NCBI RefSeq assembly: GCF_900105385.1
Contig: NZ_LT629772.1
Span: 3,782,001 to 3,846,000, forward strand
Length of the DNA stretch: 64,000 nucleotides
Reading direction: 5' to 3'
Source of the DNA: Microlunatus soli
Lineage (GTDB): Bacteria; Actinomycetota; Actinomycetes; Propionibacteriales; Propionibacteriaceae
Below are positions 41,854-50,692 of the stretch, in pieces. Each line of letters opens with the position of its first letter. Position 1 is the first letter of the stretch. The notes under the pieces were generated by a model that saw only the letters and a program-made list of their open reading frames with translations, did not search any database and was not told the DNA's origin. Both the position numbers and the translations under genes were made by a program.

Positions 41854-42606
41854 TCAGTGCGGCAGGACCGCGCTGATATCGGCCGCGGCGGCCGTCGTGT
41901 CGGCGACGATCGCATCCAGGACGGCATCGATCCGATAGCTCGGACCGGACATGCAGATCGCGCCGACCGGTCGGCGCTGAGCGTCGACCAACGCGACCGC
42001 GACCCGGGTGATGTCGTCGTCGGAGTCGATGCTGGCCCAGCCGCGTTGCTGGGCACGCTCGATCTGTTCGGACAGCCGGAGCCGTTCGGGCTGACCGAGC
42101 CGGACGCTGGCGGCGGCCATCGACTCGCGCATCAGCAGCGCCCGCTCGTCATGATCAACGGCGGCCAGGACGGCGACGCCGACCGCCACCTCGTGGATCG
42201 GTCGGGGGATCATCGGGATCTCGGTGCGGACCGCCTTGGTGGTCTGCAGATAATCCAGGAACAGCATCTCGCCGCCGTTCACCACGGCCAGGTGGATCGC
42301 CTCGTCGTGCGCGGCGTGCAGCTGCTCCAGCCGATCCCGGGCCAGTGCCGCGACGTCCTGCGCACCCGGTCGGCGATGCGCCAGCTTGCCCAACCGCGGT
42401 GTCGACAGATACCGCCGGTTGACGTCCTGCCGGACATAGCCGGCCTCCCGCAGGGTGGCCAGGATCCTCGACCCGGTCGACTTGTCCAGCCCGAGCTGGG
42501 CGGCCACCTCGGTGACCGTGACGCCATGCTCGCCGGCCTGGGCGACCAGTTCCAGGACCGCCAGCCCGCGTTTCAGCGACGAGGTCTGCTTACCCGAGGG
42601 TGCCAT
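41854..42606 (-). CDS. IclR family transcriptional regulator
   Basis: Regulator of about 250 aa with an N-terminal winged helix-turn-helix (L-K-R-G-L-A-V-L-E-L-V, L-G-L-D-K-S-T-G-S-R-I-L-A-T-L) and the IclR effector domain (E-A-I-H-L-A-V-V-N-G-G-E, G-W-A-S-I-D-S-D-D-D-I-T-R-V-A). IclR proteins usually sense small acids or aromatics. It is the last gene of the operon RraA-UxuA-enolase superfamily-IclR and so probably regulates the operon and the convergent kinase. The ATG at 42606 has GAGG upstream; a GTG at 42630 that overlaps the preceding stop is an alternative. Confidence 0.88.
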   Translation of the reverse strand: MAPSGKQTSSLKRGLAVLELVAQAGEHGVTVTEVAAQLGLDKSTGSRILATLREAGYVRQDVNRRYLSTPRLGKLAHRRPGAQDVAALARDRLEQLHAAHDEAIHLAVVNGGEMLFLDYLQTTKAVRTEIPMIPRPIHEVAVGVAVLAAVDHDERALLMRESMAAASVRLGQPERLRLSEQIERAQQRGWASIDSDDDITRVAVALVDAQRRPVGAICMSGPSYRIDAVLDAIVADTTAAAADISAVLPH

Positions 42607-42620
42607 GACGTCATCCTCGG

Positions 42621-43913
42621 TCAGCTCCACAGCCGATCATGGGAATGCTCGGCATCCCACTCGTTCGTGTCGGCCCACAGCAGCGGTGCCTGCGGGTCGA
42701 GATGCTCGGCGAACAGCTCGGTGTTGACGTCGTCGAATCCCAGCCCGGGCTTTTCCGGCACCTGGATGTGGCCGTCGGCGATGATCGGATTCGGCAGCCC
42801 GGTGACAAGATCGTTCCAGAACGGCACATCGGCCGCATGGTGTTCCAGGGCAAGGAAGTTGTGGGTCGCGGCGGCCAGATGCACCGACGCCATGGTGGCG
42901 ACCGGTGAGGCCGCCAGGTGCAATGCCATCGCGATCCCGTGCTGCTCGGCCCGATCGCCCAGCCGCTTGGTCTCGGCGATGCCGCCGGAGGTGGCCGGGT
43001 CCGGATGCACGACCCGGATCGCGCCGGCGGCCAACAGCGGCTCGAAATTCTCCGCCAGGTAGATGTCCTCGCCGGTGCAGGTCGGCACCGCAACCGCCTC
43101 GGTGAGCTGGCGCCACTGGTCGGTGAACTGCCAGGGGATCAGGTCCTCGATCCAGGCCAGTGTGTACGGCTCCAGTGCGCGGCCGATCCGGATACAGGAA
43201 TCGAGCGCGATGTGCCCGAAATGATCGGCGGCCAACGCGATGTCGTAGCCGACGATCGAACGGACCTGTTCGACGAACCCCGCCAGCTGTTCTACGCCCT
43301 TCTGTGTCACCTGGATGCCGGTGAACGGGTGCATCAGATCCTTGTGGTGGTCGGATCCGTCCAGTGCTCCGTCGGGGGCGATCAGTGTGCCGGGCGTGTC
43401 CCGTAGCAGGTTGATCCCGACGTCCATCTTGAGCATCGTGTAGCCGCGCTGCCGGCGTTCCAGCAGCCGCTCGCCCATGGCCTCCGGGTCCAGCTCGGTC
43501 GGAGTGTCGGCGTAGCAACGGATCCGATCACGGAACTGGCCACCGACCAGGGCATAAGCCGGGACGCCGTAGGCCTTGCCGGCCAGATCCATCAGCGCCA
43601 TCTCGATGCCGCAGACACCGCCGCCCTGACGGCCGTGGTGGCCGAACTGTTTGATCTTGCGGAAGATCTTGTCCAGGTTGCACGGGTTCTCACCGACGAT
43701 CCGGCTCTTCAACATCAACGCGTACGCCGGAGACGCGCCGTCGCGGACTTCGCCGTAGCCGACGATGCCCTGGTTGGTCTCCACCCGCAGGATCGTGGAG
43801 CGGAACGGTACGCCGACCAGGTTGGTGATCTTGACGTCGGTGATCCGCAGTTGGCTCGGTCGGGAGGCGGTGTTGATGTTCTGTTCGGTGATCGAATTGG
43901 TGGCGCTGGTCAT
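42621..43913 (-). CDS. Mandelate racemase/muconate lactonizing enzyme family protein (acid-sugar dehydratase)
   Basis: Enolase-superfamily enzyme of 430 aa that abstracts the alpha proton of a carboxylate, here most likely dehydrating a sugar acid. The capping domain is N-terminal; the barrel shows the KxD-type motif L-K-M-D-V, then three carboxylate metal ligands in A-A-D-H-F-G, W-I-E-D-L and T-G-E-D-I-Y and a C-terminal L-H-L-A-A-S-P that may provide the His of the dyad. This layout is close to galactonate/mannonate/rhamnonate-dehydratase groups, but the exact sugar is not readable. The ATG has AGGAAC upstream and lies two bases after the UxuA-like stop. Confidence 0.86.
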   Translation of the reverse strand: MTSATNSITEQNINTASRPSQLRITDVKITNLVGVPFRSTILRVETNQGIVGYGEVRDGASPAYALMLKSRIVGENPCNLDKIFRKIKQFGHHGRQGGGVCGIEMALMDLAGKAYGVPAYALVGGQFRDRIRCYADTPTELDPEAMGERLLERRQRGYTMLKMDVGINLLRDTPGTLIAPDGALDGSDHHKDLMHPFTGIQVTQKGVEQLAGFVEQVRSIVGYDIALAADHFGHIALDSCIRIGRALEPYTLAWIEDLIPWQFTDQWRQLTEAVAVPTCTGEDIYLAENFEPLLAAGAIRVVHPDPATSGGIAETKRLGDRAEQHGIAMALHLAASPVATMASVHLAAATHNFLALEHHAADVPFWNDLVTGLPNPIIADGHIQVPEKPGLGFDDVNTELFAEHLDPQAPLLWADTNEWDAEHSHDRLWS

Positions 43914-43915
43914 GA

Positions 43916-44884
43916 TCAGTTCCTGTTCTTGTCGTCTTTGACCGCGGCCTCGATCAGTCCGCGCATGTAGCCGACCGCATAGAGCCGGCCGAGGGTGCCG
44001 TAGCCGACGTCGGTGAGTGGTTCGCCGTACATGGTGGGTACGTGATCGCAGCGCATCAGCCCGTCGAAACCGATGTCGCGGTAGGCCTCGATGCAGGCGT
44101 ACATGTCGGTCGGGCCGGCATCGTGCCAGGTCTCGACGAAGCGGTCCTTGGTGCCTTCTGTGTCCCGGAAGTGCACGAAGAAGATCTTGCCGTCCGCGCC
44201 GAGCTCGGTGATCGCAGCGGGGAGATCGTCGGTCATCAGCCGGAAGTTGCCCTGGCAGAAGGTGATCCCGTTGACCGGGCTCGGCACCGTCTGCAGCAGT
44301 CGACGGTAGCCGTCCAGGCTGGACATGATCCGGCCGATCCCACCCAGCGGTGAGACCGGCGGATCGTCGGGATGCATGGCGAGTCGGACGCCGGCGTCCT
44401 CGGCGACCGGGACCACCCGGCGCAGGAAATACTCCAGGTTGTCCCAGAGTTGATCTTCGCCGATCGGATCCTCGCTGCTCGGGCCGGCCTCGAACACCGC
44501 CCGGTCGAAGCCGGTCACCAACGAGTCGCCGCGGGCTCGGGTCGAGGTGCTGGTCCGGACCCAGTTGCGGTCCGTCATCCACTCATAGCACCAGACCGGG
44601 ATATCCAGCCTGCCCATGTTCTTGATCAACGCGCAGACCGCGTCGATCTCCTCATCGCGTCCCGGCAGGCCGCGCTTGGCCAGATTGAGTGGCGGTCGCC
44701 ACTCGATCACACCAAGATCAAATCCGAATCGGTTGTAACGATCCTTCAATTGTTGCAGCGGAAGGTATTCCAGCGGGGTGTCGGCCGGTACCGTACCGAC
44801 GGCATCGGTGACACCGGCCTGCCGCATCAGGTGCCACAGCGGGCTGTCGGCCTGATCACCGGGCAGGATCTCTGCGATCTTCAT
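43916..44884 (-). CDS. Mannonate dehydratase-like (UxuA family) TIM-barrel enzyme
   Basis: Xylose-isomerase-like TIM barrel protein of 322 aa related to UxuA, which dehydrates D-mannonate to 2-keto-3-deoxygluconate. Features that fit are W-C-Y-E-W-M, R-L-A-M-H-P-D-D-P-P, F-C-Q-G-N-F, F-V-H-F-R-D-T-E-G and M-R-C-D-H-V-P, containing the Cys/His/Glu/Asp metal ligands. The domain is shorter than E. coli UxuA (394 aa), as in other bacterial homologs. Two unrelated dehydratase folds in one operon (this and the enolase-superfamily neighbour) suggest either two epimeric substrates or a two-step route. ATG 44884 is preceded by GAAGGTCAG. Confidence 0.85.
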   Translation of the reverse strand: MKIAEILPGDQADSPLWHLMRQAGVTDAVGTVPADTPLEYLPLQQLKDRYNRFGFDLGVIEWRPPLNLAKRGLPGRDEEIDAVCALIKNMGRLDIPVWCYEWMTDRNWVRTSTSTRARGDSLVTGFDRAVFEAGPSSEDPIGEDQLWDNLEYFLRRVVPVAEDAGVRLAMHPDDPPVSPLGGIGRIMSSLDGYRRLLQTVPSPVNGITFCQGNFRLMTDDLPAAITELGADGKIFFVHFRDTEGTKDRFVETWHDAGPTDMYACIEAYRDIGFDGLMRCDHVPTMYGEPLTDVGYGTLGRLYAVGYMRGLIEAAVKDDKNRN

Positions 44885-44907
44885 CTGACCTTCTTCGACG
44901 GAGTGGC

Positions 44908-45720
44908 TCAGAGCGGGTTGCTGCGGGACCACTCGGCGTAGTCGGCCTCGATGTGCTCCGGCCAGGTGCCGACGTCGATCTCGGTGGTGGTGTAAACGCG
45001 TTCGGCGAGCCGCTGCTTGCCGAACAGGTCACGGTGCTGGGTGCGTTTGCTGACCGCGGCGACCTCGGCAGCCAGGTGCGGTGGGATGAACGTGACGCCG
45101 AGCTCGGTGCCCAGCACGATGTCGCCGGGCAGCACGGTCGCGCCGCCGATGGTGACTACCGAGTTCATCGAGTTCAGCACCACCTCGCGGATCGGCGACG
45201 GGTCGGTGTCGCGGAAGTAGAAGTTGGCGTCAAGATCACGAAGGCCCGACAGGTCCCGGACGCCGCCGTCGATCACGGCGCCGACGCCGGTTCGGATCGC
45301 GACGGCGGTGCCGAGGTTATCGCCGACGACGGTCCCGTTGAACACCTTGCCGAAGATGTCGGCGACCAGGCAGTCGCCGGTGGTCAGGGACTCGATCACC
45401 CAGGTGTTCTGCCGCTCGCCGACGGTGAAGCCGTGTTGCCGGCCGTCCCGGACGACGGCTTCGTGGTGATCGGGCCGGGCCGGGACGAAGCCGCAGGTCA
45501 GCGCGCGGCCGACGAACGACCGGCCGGGACTGGACTGGATCCAGCCGCCGACGTACTGCCGCGGATAGCCATTGCTGTCCAGGATCGACCAGGCGTGTTC
45601 GGGCGTCGCGGTGGCCAGGCCTTCGAGGTCGGCATCAGGGACCTTCGGGCGGCCGTCGTCGGAGCGGTCACCGTCCCAGAGCGGAGTGAGATCGATGACC
45701 TGCTGGGGTGTGAGCAGCAT
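44908..45720 (-). CDS. RraA-like (HMG/CHA aldolase fold) protein
   Basis: First gene of the operon, 270 aa. The C-terminal two thirds match the RraA/4-hydroxy-4-methyl-2-oxoglutarate aldolase fold: V-V-G-D-N-L-G-T followed by D-G-G-V-R-D-L. Members with the intact D-x-x-x-D motif are pyruvate-forming aldolases or oxaloacetate decarboxylases; others inhibit RNase E. The context of sugar-acid dehydratases favours a retro-aldol step on a 2-keto-3-deoxy acid. An extra N-terminal 60 residues precede the fold. The upstream 80 bp contain an imperfect dyad (GTTGC-N7-GCAAC at 45745-45761) that could bind the IclR protein. Confidence 0.85.
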   Translation of the reverse strand: MLLTPQQVIDLTPLWDGDRSDDGRPKVPDADLEGLATATPEHAWSILDSNGYPRQYVGGWIQSSPGRSFVGRALTCGFVPARPDHHEAVVRDGRQHGFTVGERQNTWVIESLTTGDCLVADIFGKVFNGTVVGDNLGTAVAIRTGVGAVIDGGVRDLSGLRDLDANFYFRDTDPSPIREVVLNSMNSVVTIGGATVLPGDIVLGTELGVTFIPPHLAAEVAAVSKRTQHRDLFGKQRLAERVYTTTEIDVGTWPEHIEADYAEWSRSNPL

Positions 45721-45831
45721 TGCGCACCTTCATGAGGGGAACGTGTTGCGGAGAATGCAACGACGTTGTTCATGCTGCATGAGGTCTGATGACCCTGTCA
45801 ATGCATCTTCCGGCGAAGTCCCAGTGGGCGG

Positions 45832-45975
45832 TCAGCCGAAGATGGTCCGGCGCAGCCAGGTCAGCCAATCGCGGACCGACCGTGGCGGCGCGCCGTCGTC
45901 GCCGTCATCGTCTTCCGACCGCTCGTCGGCGCCCTCGTCGTGCTCGACGTCGCGGGCATCGTCGTCCCCGCTCAC
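45832..45975 (-). CDS. Small acidic protein, 47 aa, coupled to aminotransferase
   Basis: Unrecognised short ORF. GTG at 45975 overlaps the aminotransferase TGA (GTGA), reading on to a TGA at 45832. The first 27 residues are dominated by Asp and Glu (S-G-D-D-D-A-R-D-V-E, then D-E-R-S-E-D-D-D-G-D-D); the end is basic and aromatic (R-D-W-L-T-W-L-R-R-T-I-F-G), a potential amphipathic helix. The exact coupling and the contrast between the two halves argue that it is real, though composition bias of a GAC/GAG-rich sequence could create it by chance. Possible roles, such as a membrane-peripheral adaptor, are guesses. Confidence 0.5.
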   Translation of the reverse strand: MSGDDDARDVEHDEGADERSEDDDGDDGAPPRSVRDWLTWLRRTIFG

Positions 45976-47132
45976 CGTGCCAGCTTCGCCAACCGGTCGG
46001 AGGCCTCGGCGAGCAGTTCGGGCCGTTTGCAGAAGGCGAAACGGACGTAGGTCTTCGCCGGGCCCGGGTCGAGGTAGAACACCCGGCTGGGTACGGCGAC
46101 CACGCCGACCTTCTTGGGCAGCTCGAGACAGAAGTCGACGCCGTCGGTGTAGCCGAGCTCGGCGACATCGGTGGTCAGGAAATAGGTGCCCTGACAGGCG
46201 AAGGGTTCCAGCCCGGCGGCCGTCAGGCCGGCACGAAGTTGATCACGACCGGCGCGCAGTCGGTCCGTGACCTCGGCGATCCGCTCCTTCGGCAGCCGCA
46301 GGGCCTCGGCGACGGCGTACTGGAAGGGGCCGCCGTTGACGTAGGTGAGGAACTGCTTCGTGGTGGTCACGGCACTGATCAATTCCGGCGTCGAGCAGGC
46401 CCAGCCGATCTTCCAGCCGGTGACCGAGAAGGTCTTGCCCGCCGAGGAGATCTGGATGGTCCGCTCGCGCATCCCCGGGAAGGTGGCCAGCGGGCGATGG
46501 ACTCCGTCGAAGACCAAGTGCTCGTACACCTCGTCGGTGATCACGATCAGGTCCCGCTCGATGGCCAGCTCGGCGATCCAGCCCAGCTCGGTCTCGGTGA
46601 GCACGTGACCGGTCGGATTGTGTGGCGAGTTGATCAGCAGCAGCTTGGTCCGGTCGGTCACCTGGGCGAGCAGTCGATCCCGGTCCAGAGTGAAGTCGGG
46701 GCCGTCCAGCCGGACCGGCTTGAGGACGGCGTGGGCCAACGCGATCGAGGCGGCGTAGGAGTCGTAGGTCGGCTCGAACGCGATCACCTCGTCGCCCGGC
46801 TCGCACAACGCCAGGATCGACGCGGTGATCGCCTCGGTCGCTCCGGCAGTGACCAGCACCTCACCGTTCGGGTCGTAGTCCAGCCCGTAGTAGGCACGCT
46901 GGTGATCGGCGATCGCCTCCCGCAGCGGCAGGATGCCCGGGCCGGGCGGGTACTGGTTGTGGCCGCCCTTGATGGCCGCGACCGCGCCGTCCAGGATCTC
47001 GTCGGGGCCGTCGGTGTCGGGGAATCCCTGGCCGAGATTGACTGCGTCGGTCTCCAGGGCCAGTGCCGACATCTGGGCGAAGATCGTGGTCCCGAAGCCG
47101 CGCATCCGGTCCACCAACGGGGTTGAGTCCAT
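45972..47132 (-). CDS. Pyridoxal phosphate-dependent aminotransferase, class I/II (DapC/kynurenine aminotransferase-like)
   Basis: Fold-type I aminotransferase of 386 aa. PLP-binding features: N-S-P-H-N-P-T-G, D-E-V-Y-E-H-L-V and the Schiff-base Lys233 in S-S-A-G-K-T-F-S-V-T-G-W-K-I-G-W, with R-F-A-F-C-K near the end holding the substrate carboxylate Arg. The N-terminal V-N-L-G-Q-G-F-P-D motif is typical of the kynurenine/glutamine aminotransferase and actinobacterial N-succinyldiaminopimelate aminotransferase (DapC-like) branch. Metabolic role is therefore either lysine/diaminopimelate synthesis or amino-acid salvage. ATG 47132; no ribosome-binding site, TAGGCA seven bases upstream suggests a leaderless mRNA. 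Divergent from the sugar ABC transporter. Confidence 0.88.
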   Translation of the reverse strand: MDSTPLVDRMRGFGTTIFAQMSALALETDAVNLGQGFPDTDGPDEILDGAVAAIKGGHNQYPPGPGILPLREAIADHQRAYYGLDYDPNGEVLVTAGATEAITASILALCEPGDEVIAFEPTYDSYAASIALAHAVLKPVRLDGPDFTLDRDRLLAQVTDRTKLLLINSPHNPTGHVLTETELGWIAELAIERDLIVITDEVYEHLVFDGVHRPLATFPGMRERTIQISSAGKTFSVTGWKIGWACSTPELISAVTTTKQFLTYVNGGPFQYAVAEALRLPKERIAEVTDRLRAGRDQLRAGLTAAGLEPFACQGTYFLTTDVAELGYTDGVDFCLELPKKVGVVAVPSRVFYLDPGPAKTYVRFAFCKRPELLAEASDRLAKLAR

Positions 47133-47220
47133 GGTGCATTGCCTATCACGAGCGTGCCCACGATCTCCTCGGGCGTCGCAGGGTTTGGGCGACGTGCTGC
47201 GTCGGGCGCCGCCTCTTGTA

Positions 47221-47328
47221 TGTGGCAGCGATCCCACATTTTGCCCATTTCTACGCGCGAGGGGGTGACGGATTCGTGAATGACACCTATGCTCCCGGAT
47301 GTGGGAACGGTTGCACATTGTGCCCACA
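47221..47328 (+). promoter_or_regulatory. Promoter of the sugar ABC operon with LacI-type operators
   Basis: GTGACG (47265-47270) and TATGCT (47288-47293) with a 17-bp spacer form the promoter. A CG-centred dyad TGTGGCAGCGATCCCACA (47221-47238) lies upstream and a second, weaker dyad TGTGGGAACGGTTGCACA (47300-47317) sits on the start point, followed by TGTGCCCACA (47319-47328). They share half-sites with palindromes before the ROK and GH31/36-like genes, pointing to one LacI-family regulator. Confidence 0.6.
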
Positions 47329-47373
47329 TTCCGGTGATGCGGTCGACGTTCGGCGACACGAGGAGAGTCAGCG

Positions 47374-48762
47374 ATGAGGCTGAAGCAGGTCGGGGCGGTG
47401 GTGGCGGCGTTGTCCCTGGGGGCGGCCCTGGTGGCATGCGGTCCGAACACCAACGGCAACAGCGGCAGTGGCAAGGCGTCCAGCAGTTCCGCCTTCAGCA
47501 AGACCCTCAGCGGGGACCTGAAGACCTACGGCTACAACCCGTCGGACGAGGTCGGCAAGTCCCGGTCGGACTACGCCACGGGTGAGCTGAAGGGCGTCAA
47601 GGTCACCATGGACACGTCCAACTTCGACACTCAGAAGTTCGCCGCCCAGGCGGCCGCCGGCCAGGTGCCGGACCTGATCCAGGCGGACCGGAATGTGATC
47701 GCGACGCTGGCGGACAAGAAGCTGATCATGCCGATGGACCAGTGCTACGCGCTCTGGGGTGTCAAGCCGACCGACCGCTACTATCCCTCGACCATCGCCG
47801 ACGTGACCTATCAGGGACACGTCTACGCGGTGCCGCAGTTCTTCCAGGCCTCGGCGTTGCTGGTCGACAAGCGGGTGCTGAAGAAGGCGGGTGTCTCACT
47901 CGATCAGCTGGACACCTCCAAGCCCGACCAACTGGTGGCGGCGGCGAAGAGGATGACCAAGGCCGAGGGTGGCAAGCCGACCGTGATCGGATTCGCCCCC
48001 GATGTTCCGGGCTCGACGAGCACCTGGTTCACCGTGTTCGGCGGACGGATCAACGACGGCAGCGGCAAACCGACCCTGGATGATCCGAAGAACGTGAAGG
48101 CTTTGTCGTGGTTGAAGAAGCTGACCGATGCGCAGGGTGGCTACGCCAAGAACAAGAGCCTGTTGGACTCGATGGACGTCTTCGGAGCCAAGAACCAGTA
48201 CGTCAAGGACCAGGTCGGCGTCCAGGTGTGGGCGCAGTGGTATGTCAATGTGCTGGCCGAATACAAGTCCGACGTCGACATCGAGGCTGTCCCGATCAAG
48301 ACCCTGGACGGCAAGACGCTGGCGATGGCAGGCGGCAGCGCACTGGCGATCCCGACCAAGAGCGGGAACCCGTCGGCCGCCTGCGCCTGGGCGATCAAGG
48401 TCGCCTCGCCCGAGGCCTGGCAACAGGCAAGTGACGCGCGGCAACAGACAGTCACGAAGACCAAGGCGATCAACACCGGTCTGTTCACCGGATCACCGGT
48501 CGCCGATCAGGCGAACCGCAAGCAGTACGTGAAGCCCAGCGGGGACGCCGACTTCGACCAGGTGATCAACACCTACTACGACATCCTGCCGCAGAACCGG
48601 TCGACCGGCTCGTCCGCGGTCGGCCAGTCGATCACCGACAGTCTGAACAATGCCGTCATCGTGGCGCTCTCCGGTGACAAGACACCGCAGCAGGCTCTGG
48701 CACAGGCGCAGTCGGCGGCGATGCGGGCCTGGGACCAGTCCAACGCCGGCAAGAAGGGCTGA
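47374..48762 (+). CDS. Sugar ABC transporter substrate-binding lipoprotein (family 1)
   Basis: Extracellular solute-binding lipoprotein of 462 aa for a carbohydrate ABC importer. Signal peptide with lipobox L-V-A-C (Cys22), then a Gly/Ser linker and the bilobal binding domain (A-A-A-G-Q-V-P-D-L-I-Q, Y-A-V-P-Q-F-F, W-A-I-K-V-A-S-P-E-A-W). ATG has GAGGAGA about ten bases upstream. First gene of a three-gene operon with two permeases; no ATPase is encoded nearby, so a shared MsmK/MalK-type ATPase elsewhere is expected. Upstream dyads match those before the glycan-degrading genes, which predicts an oligosaccharide released from a mannose/hexosamine-containing glycan as ligand. Confidence 0.92.
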   Translation: MRLKQVGAVVAALSLGAALVACGPNTNGNSGSGKASSSSAFSKTLSGDLKTYGYNPSDEVGKSRSDYATGELKGVKVTMDTSNFDTQKFAAQAAAGQVPDLIQADRNVIATLADKKLIMPMDQCYALWGVKPTDRYYPSTIADVTYQGHVYAVPQFFQASALLVDKRVLKKAGVSLDQLDTSKPDQLVAAAKRMTKAEGGKPTVIGFAPDVPGSTSTWFTVFGGRINDGSGKPTLDDPKNVKALSWLKKLTDAQGGYAKNKSLLDSMDVFGAKNQYVKDQVGVQVWAQWYVNVLAEYKSDVDIEAVPIKTLDGKTLAMAGGSALAIPTKSGNPSAACAWAIKVASPEAWQQASDARQQTVTKTKAINTGLFTGSPVADQANRKQYVKPSGDADFDQVINTYYDILPQNRSTGSSAVGQSITDSLNNAVIVALSGDKTPQQALAQAQSAAMRAWDQSNAGKKG

Positions 48763-48768
48763 TCGCCG

Positions 48769-49743
48769 GTGGCAGCGACGATCCGCGATGCTGCCGTCGG
48801 TCGGGCGCTGTCCGGTCGTCGCCGGCGCAAGGCCGTCCGGGAGCCGTACAACAAGCGGGAGGTGCTGGCCGGCTACCTGTTCATCTCGCCCTGGATCATC
48901 GGCTTCGTGATCTTCACGGTGCTCTCGATGTCCTGGAGTCTCGGGCTGTCGTTCACCCACTTCGATCTGGCGACGAACTCCGCGACGCCCGCCGGGGTGG
49001 ACAACTACAAGCTGATCTTCGACGACCCGAAGGTGCTCACCTCACTGATCAACACCTTCTCCTACGCCGTGCTGGCGGTGCCACTGGAGCTGGCCTTCGC
49101 GATGGTACTGGCGTTGCTGCTGAACGGGATGATCAAAGGCAGCGGCTTCTTCCGTACCGTCTTCTACCTGCCGAAGATGACGCCACACGTGGCCACCGCC
49201 TCGGTCTTCCTGCTGCTGCTGAACGGCAACGTCGGCGCGATCAACCAGTTCCTGGCGATCTTCGGCATCGACGGCCCGCAATGGCTGAACGACCCGACCT
49301 GGGTCAAACCCTCCATCGTGTTGATGACGATGTGGGGCGCCGCAGGATCGATGGTGATCCTGCTCGCCGCCGTGCAGAATGTGCCACGGGAACTGTACGA
49401 GGCCGCCCAGACCGACGGCGCCGACCGGTGGCAACAGTTCTGGCGGGTGACGCTGCCGATGATCTCACCGACGCTGTTCTTCCTGGTGATCGTCAACACC
49501 ATCGCCGCGCTGCAGGTCTTCGACCAGGCCTACCTGCTGTTCTATCGGGACGCGAACAGTTCCGCACCGGACGCCGCGCTGTTCTACGGCGTCTACCTGT
49601 TCCAGCAGGCGTTCCAACAGTTCAACTTCGGGCTGGCGGCAGCGATGTCCTGGCTGTTGTTCGTGATCATCCTGATCATCACGCTGATCCAGATGAAGAT
49701 CGGCAACAGGCTGGTCTTCTACGGCGGTGGTCGCGATGACTAG
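48769..49743 (+). CDS. Sugar ABC transporter permease (MalF type)
   Basis: Inner-membrane permease of 324 aa with about six transmembrane helices. The ATPase-docking EAA loop is E-A-A-Q-T-D-G-A-D-R-W-Q-Q-F-W near residue 210. A basic cytoplasmic N-terminus (R-R-R-R-K) precedes TM1. The GTG start is seven bases after the binding-protein stop, and the 3' end overlaps the next permease. Forms a heterodimer with it; ligand as discussed for the binding protein. Confidence 0.92.
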   Translation: MAATIRDAAVGRALSGRRRRKAVREPYNKREVLAGYLFISPWIIGFVIFTVLSMSWSLGLSFTHFDLATNSATPAGVDNYKLIFDDPKVLTSLINTFSYAVLAVPLELAFAMVLALLLNGMIKGSGFFRTVFYLPKMTPHVATASVFLLLLNGNVGAINQFLAIFGIDGPQWLNDPTWVKPSIVLMTMWGAAGSMVILLAAVQNVPRELYEAAQTDGADRWQQFWRVTLPMISPTLFFLVIVNTIAALQVFDQAYLLFYRDANSSAPDAALFYGVYLFQQAFQQFNFGLAAAMSWLLFVIILIITLIQMKIGNRLVFYGGGRDD

Positions 49744-50590
49744 CGCGCTGCCGCTCCGGGTCGGCCAGGTCGTCCGGTGGCTGTTGATGATCGGGTTCGC
49801 CGTCCTCTTCCTGTATCCGTTCGCGTGGCTGATCGCCGCCAGCCTCAAACCGCGCGGCGAGGTCTTCGACAACAGGCTGATCCCGAAGACCTGGCGGTTC
49901 GACAACTTCGTCGAGGTCTGGCATCAGTTGCCGCTGCTGTCCTGGATCGGCAACTCGATGATGATCGCGGTGTTGGCGGCGAGCCTGGTCACTCTGTCCA
50001 GCGCGTTGGTCGCCTTCGGCTTCGCCTACTTCCGGTTTCCCGGTCGGCGGCTGCTGTTCGGGCTGGTAGTGGCATCGATGATGTTGCCCGGTGCGGTCAC
50101 CCTGATCCCCAACTATCTGATCTGGAAGACGACCGGCTGGCTCGGAACCACCGTCCCGCTGTGGGGAGCAAACCTGTTCGGCTCCGCCTTCTACATCTTC
50201 CTGATGCGACAGTTCTACATGTCACTGCCGCGGGACCTGTTCGAGGCGGCCCGGGTGGACGGCTGTTCGTTCTTCGGCCTGTTCGCCCGGATCGCGTTCC
50301 CGTTGGCGATCCCGTCCACCATCATCGTCTGGATCTTCGAGTTCCAGGCGTCCTGGAGCAACTTCGTCGGTCCGCTCATCTACCTCAACCTCGGAGATCC
50401 GAAGCAGTTCACCGTACCGCTGGGTATCAATTACGCGATGACGATGTACAGCCCGACGGCAGGTGGCCACGGCGACTATCAATATGTGATGGTCGCCTCA
50501 CTGGTCGTCACTGTGCCGATGATGATCATCTTCGCCTTCGGCCAGCGCTATTTCATCGAGGGTGCCGCCAGCGTCGGCCTGAAGGGCTGA
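49736..50590 (+). CDS. Sugar ABC transporter permease (MalG type)
   Basis: Second permease, 284 aa, six transmembrane helices, EAA loop E-A-A-R-V-D-G-C-S-F-F-G-L-F. The ATG overlaps the MalF-type stop by eight bases; a GTG nine bases earlier is an alternative. Typical MalG traits are the N-terminal Y-P-F-A-W-L-I and the C-terminal Y-F-I-E-G-A-A-S-V-G-L-K-G. It closes the operon. Confidence 0.92.
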   Translation: MTSALPLRVGQVVRWLLMIGFAVLFLYPFAWLIAASLKPRGEVFDNRLIPKTWRFDNFVEVWHQLPLLSWIGNSMMIAVLAASLVTLSSALVAFGFAYFRFPGRRLLFGLVVASMMLPGAVTLIPNYLIWKTTGWLGTTVPLWGANLFGSAFYIFLMRQFYMSLPRDLFEAARVDGCSFFGLFARIAFPLAIPSTIIVWIFEFQASWSNFVGPLIYLNLGDPKQFTVPLGINYAMTMYSPTAGGHGDYQYVMVASLVVTVPMMIIFAFGQRYFIEGAASVGLKG

Positions 50591-50692
50591 CCGTTCCTGA
50601 CCGAGAGGGACGAAGATCACTCTCCGGAGGGATCCGGACGGCCCCGCGATGCGAGATCCTGGAGTCATGGCGCGACTCGGCAGACGACGATC

